In this document: piece by piece, positions 9,076-17,400 of the stretch
Numbering within the stretch: position 1 is the stretch's first letter
Layout of the letters: each line of letters opens with the position of its first letter
Assembly (NCBI RefSeq): GCF_023150065.1
Contig: NZ_JAKLLN010000009.1
Span: forward strand, 1-64,000
DNA length: 64,000 bases
From: Zoogloea sp.
GTDB lineage: Bacteria > Pseudomonadota > Gammaproteobacteria > Burkholderiales > Rhodocyclaceae
Reading direction: 5' to 3'
Program-made: the position numbers and the translations under genes
The notes under the pieces: model-generated
Databases searched by the model: none
The model's input: the letters and a program-made list of their open reading frames with translations, nothing else
What the model was told of the DNA's origin: nothing

Positions 9076-9858
9076 TCAGCGGGCTGGAAAAATGGCCGTG
9101 CCGCTCATGCCGGGGAGCAGCTCCGGGTAGCTGCCCGCCAGGGTGGCTTCGAGCTCGACGGTCTGGCTCACCGAATCCACCCGGCTGTTGACCGCGCTGA
9201 CCCGGGCGGGGTAACGCTTGCCGGTCTCTTCGATGGCGACCTCGAAGGTGAGCCCGGTCTTGAGCTGACCCAGCCAGCGCGAGGGCGCGTTGAGACGCAG
9301 CTTGAGCGGGCCGGCCTTGACCAGATCCACCAGGGGCTGACCGGCCGTGACGCTCATGTGGCTGCGCACATGCACCTTGGCCGTGCGGCCGGACCAGGGG
9401 GCCGTGATGCTGCACTGGCTGACCTGGGCCTGCTGCAGGGCGACCTGGGCGCGGGCCTTTTCGGCGGCGCTGACCGCCAGGTTGATCTCCACGTCACCGG
9501 CCTGCTGCAGGGCCTGCATGCGTTTTTTTGCATCCAGTTGTTCGACCGCCGAGGCCAGCTCGGCCTTGGCGATACGCAGCCGGGCATTGGGCTCGTCGCA
9601 CTCCAGGCCGATCAGCACCTGCCCGGCACCGAAATTGGAGCCGAGGGAGGTGTTGAGGGTCCGGATACGCCCCGGGATGGGGCTGGCCAGCGTGGTTTCC
9701 CGGTCGGGTGTGAGGAGGACGCGGATGGTGTCGCCGGCCGGGGCTGCCGTGGGCGCAGCGGCCGCAGCCGCAGCCCGGGGTGCGGGCGGCGTCTGGGCGG
9801 CAGCCGGCTGGGCGCCGGCCACGGCCAGGCCGAGGAACAGAAGACGGCTGAGGCTCAC
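9076..9858 (-). CDS. Small periplasmic HlyD/RND-type adaptor protein
   Basis: Periplasmic adaptor of 260 residues. A signal peptide covers about 1-21 (MSLSRLLFLGLAVAG, then AQPAAAQ), followed by an alanine- and proline-rich stretch. The lipoyl half motifs are visible (ASPIPGRIRTLNTSLGSNFGAGQVLIGLE and, after the hairpin, CSITAPWSGRTAKVHVRSHMSVTAGQPL), with a short coiled coil between them. No membrane anchor remains after cleavage and no lipobox was seen. It overlaps the TolC gene by 4 bases and precedes the GAF-type adaptor by 3. Three adaptor modules in consecutive genes is odd for one export system and suggests a composite periplasmic tube or a division of labour. Confidence 0.85.
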   Translation of the reverse strand: MSLSRLLFLGLAVAGAQPAAAQTPPAPRAAAAAAAPTAAPAGDTIRVLLTPDRETTLASPIPGRIRTLNTSLGSNFGAGQVLIGLECDEPNARLRIAKAELASAVEQLDAKKRMQALQQAGDVEINLAVSAAEKARAQVALQQAQVSQCSITAPWSGRTAKVHVRSHMSVTAGQPLVDLVKAGPLKLRLNAPSRWLGQLKTGLTFEVAIEETGKRYPARVSAVNSRVDSVSQTVELEATLAGSYPELLPGMSGTAIFPAR

Positions 9859-11423
9859 TTGGCCTCCGCGACGTTGCCAACCGGGGTGGCGAGGGCAAAG
9901 GCGTCCTTCTCGGCCTTGCGCAGATGCTCGCTGATGCGGCCGCTGAGGGTCTTCAGATCGTCCTGCTCGAAGTTGTCGGGCAGGGGGTCGAGGCCCACGG
10001 AGTTGTAGATGCGGCCGTAGGCGATCTGGGCATTGGCGTAGGCATTGGCGCGTTGGTAGTTGCCGAGCAGGGCGCGGGTCTGGGTGCGTACGGCTTCCAG
10101 GTCGCTGTCGAGGCGGGCGGTGACGGAGGCCTTGGCGTAGTCGGCGAGGCGCTGGTCCACCTGGGCGCTGGTGTCGGCGATCTGCAGGTCGGTCATGGCC
10201 AGGCGATAACGTTCAACGCCGACGCGGACCTGGGTCAGGATGGCCATGGCCAGGGCCATGCGACGGGCTTCATCGGTCTTGACCTGCTTGTCCTGGGCTT
10301 TCTCGAGGGACGGCAGGGCGGCGAGGCGCATCAGGTTCCAGGACATGCGCAGCCCGCCCTGGATCCAGCCTTCGTTGTAGAGATACTTGTTGGAGTCGTA
10401 CTGGGGGCCGACGTCAAAGGTGACGCCCGGCAGCATGGACAGGAGCTGCTTGCGGGCCTCGTCGCCGGTGATGCGCTTGCGCAGGTCTTCCTCGCGCAGT
10501 TCGGGGCGCTGGGCAAGGGCCAGGTCTTCGAGGGCACGGACGTCGGCGGGAACCTGGGGCAGCGGGGCTTCCCGATTGTCGGCGACGGTGAAGGAGGTGC
10601 CCGGCGGTACGTTCATGAGGGCGGCCAGTTCGCGCTTGGCGTATTCGAGATCCTGGCGGCGCAGGTTGAGCAGGGAGGTGGCGTCGAGCAGGGCGCGCTG
10701 GTAGTTGAGGGCCTGGACCGGCGGGATGATGCGCTGGCTCTCGGCCTCGCGGGAGCGCTGGAGGGCGTCGTTGGCACGCTTCAGGACTTCCTCGGCCTGG
10801 GCGGACAGGCGCTGGGCGCCCAGGGCTCGCCAGTAGGCGGCGCGGACGTCCTGGAGCATGTTCTGCACGACCTTGCGACGCCGCTCTTCGGCGATCAGGA
10901 ACTGGTCGGCCTGCTGGCGGGCGCGGTAGTAGGAGACGCCGAAGTCGAGCAGGTTCCACGAAAACTCGGCGCCGGCCAGCCAGTGGCGGCGTTCTTCGGA
11001 GGTGGAGGGGCGCAGGGACTGGAGCCGGTCTTCGATACCGATGCTGGTGCCGCCCGAGTCGTTGTTGCGCGCCCGGTAGCCGGCGGTGGCCAGCACTTGG
11101 GGCAGCATGTCGTAGCGGGAGTAGTCGGCCAGGCCGAAGGCCAGGGCCGATTCCATCTTCTTGAGGCGGTAGTCGAGGTTGTACTTGAGGGCCCGGGCAA
11201 GGGCTTCGTCGAGGCTCACCGCACCGTCGATCGGAGCTTGGTCGGCGTACATCTGAGCGTTGTCGGCGCTGATGCGGTTCTTCACTTCGTCCTGGCTGAC
11301 GAGGGTCGGTGTCACGGAGCAACCGGCGAGGACAAGCGCGGCGGCAATGGCGCCGAGACGGGGGAGTGCGGCGAGGCGGCGGGTGGCGTTCATGGCGTTC
11401 GGCTTCATGGTCGTGGAGGTCAT
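9855..11423 (-). CDS. TolC-family outer membrane efflux lipoprotein
   Basis: Outer membrane channel of 522 residues. The signal sequence ends in a lipobox (ALVLAGC, C35), so the mature protein is probably acylated. Paired long helical repeats typical of TolC proteins follow, for example YWRALGAQRLSAQAEEVL and YDMLPQVLATAGYRA. ATG 11423 is used; ATG 11408 or 11393 would also leave a signal peptide. The gene starts 18 bases after the stop of the giant repeat protein and overlaps the small adaptor. The likely role is the exit duct for the repeat protein. Family members of this type are called TolC-like or NodT-like; I do not assign a symbol. Confidence 0.88.
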   Translation of the reverse strand: MTSTTMKPNAMNATRRLAALPRLGAIAAALVLAGCSVTPTLVSQDEVKNRISADNAQMYADQAPIDGAVSLDEALARALKYNLDYRLKKMESALAFGLADYSRYDMLPQVLATAGYRARNNDSGGTSIGIEDRLQSLRPSTSEERRHWLAGAEFSWNLLDFGVSYYRARQQADQFLIAEERRRKVVQNMLQDVRAAYWRALGAQRLSAQAEEVLKRANDALQRSREAESQRIIPPVQALNYQRALLDATSLLNLRRQDLEYAKRELAALMNVPPGTSFTVADNREAPLPQVPADVRALEDLALAQRPELREEDLRKRITGDEARKQLLSMLPGVTFDVGPQYDSNKYLYNEGWIQGGLRMSWNLMRLAALPSLEKAQDKQVKTDEARRMALAMAILTQVRVGVERYRLAMTDLQIADTSAQVDQRLADYAKASVTARLDSDLEAVRTQTRALLGNYQRANAYANAQIAYGRIYNSVGLDPLPDNFEQDDLKTLSGRISEHLRKAEKDAFALATPVGNVAEAK

Positions 11424-11441
11424 TGTCGGTGGTTTCCTGGA

Positions 11442-14400
11442 TCAACGCTTGGCGCTGGGCGCCAGCGGGCTACGGCTGGTCTGGGCGGCACGCGGCCGCA
11501 GGTCGGAGGCGGCATTGCGAATCTGGCTGCTGAAGCCCTCGGCGGCCTGCCGTACCGGGGCGGCGCTGTGGGCTGCGGGCGGTGTGTCCGGGCCCGCTGT
11601 GGGCACCGCCGGGGTGTCAGTGGCCGGTGTCGGGGCGCCGATGGCAAACGGATCGAGCAGGGAGGTCACCCCGGCCGCGGCGGTGTTGCCGCGGCTGCTG
11701 CTTTGGGCATCGGCGATCTCCGCTTCGGCCTGGCTGAGGCGTACCGAGTGCTGGACGTGGAGGGCGTGGGTGGTGGCAATGGGTTCATGACGCACGGCGT
11801 GCTGCACGTACAGCGCATGGCTGTCACCCAGGTAGTCGCCGAGGAGGGCGCTGCGCACCTCACCCACCGTTGCCCTGTCTGCCAGGTTGGCGACGATGCC
11901 CGAGCCGATGCCCCGCTCGATGGCCACGTCGGCCACGCCGGGCAGCACGTGCAGGGCGGGGACGAAGGGCGGGAACAGACGCGGCACCGGCCAGCGCTGT
12001 TCCGACGGCTGGGAGTAGAAGTCCAGCGGTGACAGCGGCTGCGGCCCGGTGCCGGGCGGTGTGACCTCGGGCTTGGGCAGGATCACGTCGGGGGTGAACT
12101 CGACCAGCGCCGTGAAGGTGTTGGGGCTGACCTGGAAGAGTTGGCCGTCGAACACCGAGAAGTCGAAGGTCTGGGTGCGGGTGGCGGCGCCCGGCACCAG
12201 CACCAGCTTGCCGGCGTTGAGGTCGGCGATGCTGATGACCTGGCCCGGCACCACGGGCACGCCATCGAGGAGCAGGCGGGCGTCGGGGGGCAGGGTGTCG
12301 ATGCGCACGGAGGTCATCGGGTCCTGGTCGGGGTCGGCGTAGCCGAAGTCGGCTGGGCTCAGGGGGCGGTTCTGCCCATCCTTGAGGGTGACGGTCTTGT
12401 CGGTGCCGGTGGGCGGGTCGTTGACCGGCTTGACGGTGAGGGTGACGGTGGCGGTGGACACGTCGCCGTCGGCATCGGTGATGGTGTAGGTGAAGCTGTC
12501 GGGGCCGTGGTAGTCGGGGTTCGGGGTGTAGATGAAGCTGCCGTCCGGGTTGACCACCACACTGCCATGGGCCGGGTTGGTGGCCTTGGCCCAGACGTTG
12601 CCGCCGTCGCCGGACGGGGTGTCGTTGCCGGTGAGGCTGCCCGACAGCGGCGTGTCCTCCTGGGTCTCCAGCACGTCATCCACGGCGATGGGGACGTCGT
12701 CGACGGGCGTGATCTGGATGGTCACGGTGGCCGTGTCGGTGCCGCCATGGCCGTCACTGATGGTGTAAGTGATCACCGCCGTGCCATGGAAGTTGGGGGC
12801 GGGGATGAAGTCCAGGGTGCCGTCCGGATTGACGGTGACCGCGCCTTGCTCCGGTGGGATGGTGGCCGAGGTGACGGTGAGCGGGTCGTTCTCCGGGTCG
12901 GAGTCGTTGGACAGAACCGGGATGCCCCGCAGGGGGGTGTCTTCGGCGGTGACGAGGATGCCGTCATCCACGGCGACGGGGGGATCGTTCTGGCCGTTGA
13001 TGGTGATGGTCAGGGTTGTCGTTGCGACGTCGCCGTCCTTGTCGGTGATGGTGTAGGTGAACACCTCGGTCAGGGTGTCGCCGGCACGCATGGCCGCCAC
13101 CGTGGGGTGGGTGTTGTCGAGGCTGTAGGTGTAGCTGCCGTTGGCGGCCAGGGTGAGGCTGCCGTAGGCACCGGCCAGAGGGGCACCGACGGTGCCCGGG
13201 GTGGCGCCGAAGCTGACGTGGGTCACCGGGCCCGGGACGACGTCGGCGCCCAGGCGGTCGGCGGCGTCGCCGCTGGAGCCTGCCGCAAAGACGTTGCCGC
13301 TGGTGGTGGTGGGGGCCGTGGTGAAGCCCTCATTCACGCTGTTGGTGTCGGCGTTGGCGGTGGGCTCGTCATCGACGATGCGGATCGTTAGCGTGCCGCT
13401 GGCGCCGGTGCCGCCGGCATCGTTGATCTCCAGGGCGAGGATGTCGGTACTCTCATTGACACCCGGCGTGGTCTGGTCGGCGGTCAGGGTGTAGGTGTAG
13501 TCGAGGGTGCCGGCAGTGGGGATGCCGCCCACCGTGCTGCTCGCCGTGAAGCCGGTGAGGGTCAGCACGCCCTTGCCGGTGGTGATGGTGACCGGGGTGG
13601 TGCCCAGGGCGTTGATCTGTGCCAGGGTGACCAGGGTGCCATCGATGCGGATGCTGTCCAGGCCGTCGTCGGCGCTCAGGGCGATGCTGCCGGTGCCGGT
13701 TTCGCTGGTGTCGGCCACGGCGGTGAGGCCCGCTTCGAACACGGTGGTCTCGCCCGTGGCGGCGCCGTTGCCATCGACCGGGGTGATGGACGGGCCGCCG
13801 TCGGTGACGCCGTCGATGGTGATGGTGAGCTGGGCGATGTCGGTGAGGGCGCTGGGGTCGGCCAGGGTGTAGCTGAAGATCTCGGTGAGGGTGTCGCCGG
13901 TCTTGAGGGCGTTGACGGCCGGATTGGTGTTGTCGAGGGTGTAGGTGTAGCTGCCATCGGCGCCAATGCGCAGGCTGCCGTAGAGGCCGGTGACGATGGT
14001 GCCGTCGGCGCTGGTGGTGCCGGCGCTGATGGGGCTCATGGTGCCGCCGCCGGCCTCGGTGCCGGTGCGGATACCGGTGATGCCCAGCTCTGCGTTGGTG
14101 TTGTCCAGGTCGCTGTCTTGCCCCGGAGTGCCGGGCTTGACGTTGCCGATTACCGATGCAGCGCCCTCGGTGATGCTGTTGACGTCATCCACCGCCACCG
14201 GGGCGTCGGGGACGGCGACCACGTTGAGGGTGGTGGTGAGGATGTTGGACAGCTGCGTGCCATTGCTGGCGGCGTCGCTGTTGGCGTCCCGGACCTGCCA
14301 GCTGATGGTGCGCGGCGTGGTGGAGGGGCTCTCGCTGGCGTTGCTGTAACGGACGGTTTCGAGGGCGGCGAGCACATTGGCCACGTTGGTGGCGGTGCCT

Positions 14401-17400
14401 GACAGGGTCAGGGTACCGGTGCCGGCGTCGTAGCTCTGGGTCCAGCCGGCGGGCAGGGTGCCGGCGGCGAGGGTGTCGCCGCTGCCCAGGCCTGCGCTGA
14501 TCTGCACGGTGGCCGACACCATCTGGGTGTCGTCCACATCGGTGAGGGTCCAGCCGGTGGGCTCGAGGAGGAGTGCGGGGTCGTTCTCGGTGAAGGTGAG
14601 GGTCGAGCCCGCGCCGCCCAGGGCCGGGGTGTCGTTGATCGGCACGATGTTGATGAGCCGCGCGGTCGTGCCGGTGCCCGTGCCGGCGCCGCTGGAGCCG
14701 CCGTCGTTCAGGCTGTAGGTGACGGTGCGGCTGCGGTTGGCGGGGGTGTCGTTGTTGTTCGGGTCTTCGCTGGTGCTCAGGTAGGTGAGGCTGCGCAGGA
14801 CGCTCTGGTAGTTGGCGGTGGTGTCGCTGCCGGAGAGGGTCAGGACGCCGGTGCCCGCGTCGTAGCTGGCGGTGATGGTGGTGCCGGTGGTGTCCACCGC
14901 GAGCACGTCCCCCGGGAGGAAGCCGCTGGTGAGGCTGATCGTGCCGCCGCTCATCTGGGTGTCGTCGGCGTCACTGAGGGTGATGGCGTTGTCGACGCTG
15001 AGGGCCGGGTTGTTCTCGGTGTAGATCTTGGCTGCGCCCGCTGACAGCACGGGGTTGTCCACCACCTGGTTGATGTTGATGAGGATGTTGCCGCCGCCCG
15101 ACAGCTGGCCGCCACCGCCCTGGTCCTGCCCGCTGCCTGAACTGCCGCCGCCGGTGGTGTTGGGGTTCTGGTCGTTGATGCTGTAGGCGAGGGTGACGGA
15201 AGCCGGGGGAGCGTCGCTGCTGTTACGGTAGGTGACGGCCTGCAGCACGCTGTCGGCGATGGCCGCGGTGGCGCTGCTGTTGAATGTGATGGTGAGGGTG
15301 CCGCCGCTGTTGGTGAAGCTGCCCACCACCGTGCTGCCGTTGCGGATGTTGGCCCCGCTGAAGTTGATGCCGGTGGTGCCGCTGCCGGTGACGCCGAAGA
15401 CGTCCTGGGCGTTGGCGCCGCCCTGGCGTTCGATTGTCAGCACGGCACCGTTCCAGCTGGGGTAGATGTCCAGTTCCGGGTCCACCAGGGTGGCGTTGGC
15501 GTCCACCACGATGGCTGCGCCGCCTTCGCTGTAGGTGTTGGCCGAGGTGGCGTCAAGGCCGGCGATGCTGGGGGCTTCGTTCTGGTCGGTGGTGATCAGG
15601 GTGAAGGTGTTGGTGGCCGACGTGGGGCCGCTGATGCCCGAGGGCAGCTGCGTGCCGCCGTTGTCGCCGTCATCCACCGTGACACGGAAGGTGATGGCGC
15701 CATTGACGTTGGTGTCGGTGGGCTGGTAACTGACGGTGGCCAGCGCCGCCAGCAGGTCGGCCCGGTTGCCGGTGAGCACCACGTTGCCGGTGCTGCTGGT
15801 GACGCTCAGACCGGTGGTGGTGCCGACCTGGATGGTGCCGTAGTTGGCGGCACTGAGCTGGGCGTTGAGGGTGATGGTGTAGTTGTCGACGCCCACCTCG
15901 AAGCCCGCCACGGCGTTGCTGATATCGGCGGCGTCGTTGAAGCTGATCGTGTTGCCGAGCCCGGTGAACTCGAAGCTGCCGTCGGTGATGAACTTGGTGC
16001 CGCTGGGCATGCTCAGGGTGGGGGCATCATTGACCGGGCGAATGGCGATGGCGATGGCCTCGCTGTCGCTGCCAGTGCCGCCGCCGTCGATGCCGGTGTT
16101 GCCACCGTCGTCCACCGTGAGGGTCAGGGTGTCGTCGCCGTTGTAGTGAGTGGCGCTCTGGTAGTAGAGGCTGGTCAGGGCGGCGTTGAGGTCGGTGGCG
16201 GAGCCCCGCAGGGTGACGGTGTTGGAGCCCACGGCGCCGGCGGTGACGCTGAGACCGGCGGGGGTGCTGGAGCCGGTGCTGCCGAAGTAGATGTGGCTGC
16301 CCGTGCCGGCCGTCAGGGTGATGGTGTTGGTGGTGCTGGAGAAGGCGTCCGGATCGGAGAACGAGAAGCCGGTGATCTGGCTGCGCACGTCTTCGTTGAC
16401 CGTCTGGTTCGGCGTCGGGTTGGTGATGACGGGCGGGTCGTTGGTGTCGGATGCGGCGACGTTGAAGACCACGCTGGCCACGTTGTTGGTGGCGTCGATG
16501 GGGGTGCCGTCGGCGTTGGTGGTGCCGCCATTGGCGCCTGCGGTGAGGGCGCCGGACGCGTCCCTCAGCCGGTCGTCCACGGAGATCTTGATCTTGAGAT
16601 TCGCCAGGTCCGGGTCGGAACCGTCGGTGGCGGCGCGCAGCTGGTTGAGGGCGGCCTGCACGTCGGCCAGGCTTCCCTGGAAGACGACGGTGTTGTCGCC
16701 CGCTGCGTTGATGACGGTGACGCCGCCAGGCAGGGCGCCGTTGAAGCTGAGCACGCCGGCCGCGAAGGGGGCGTCGGCGGCGGTGAGAAACTCGGCCGTG
16801 ACCTGCACGAAGTCCTGCTCGCCCGCGCCGATGCCGCCGGCCACGTCCAGATCGGCCAGGGTGATGGCCGGCAGGGCCACCGGGGTGAGTGCCGAGTTGA
16901 CCACCAGGCTCGAGCCGGCTGCGCTGATGGTGGGCTTGTCGTTGGCCGGGTTCAGTTCGATGTTGTAGCGGGACGGGGTGGGCGTGCTGCCTTGGGGCAC
17001 CGAGCTGCTGTCGTTGGAGACGAAGTCGCCGTCGCTGACCACATAGTCGAAGAAATCGGAGCTGGTTTCGCTGCCGTTGTGCCGGTAGGTGATGCGGCCG
17101 CTGTCCAGATCGGCCTGGGTGAACACCGAGCCCACCGAGAGCGCGGCGCCGCTGAGCAGCAGACTGCCGTTGGCCGGTGCGGTGGTGATCCGGTACTGGC
17201 GCTGTTCGGTGCTGTTGTCGGTGTCGCCGTAGACCAAGTGGGCGACGCTGTTGGCGGGCAGGGTGGGGGTGCCGGCGCCGGTGATGCCGTTGGTGTTGGC
17301 GTAACCGAGGGCGCCGCCGATGGTGGCCGTGGCGCCCTCGGTGATGGCCCCGGCCTCGCCGCTGATCAGCTGGGATTTGTGCTGGTACTGGGGCGCGTCA

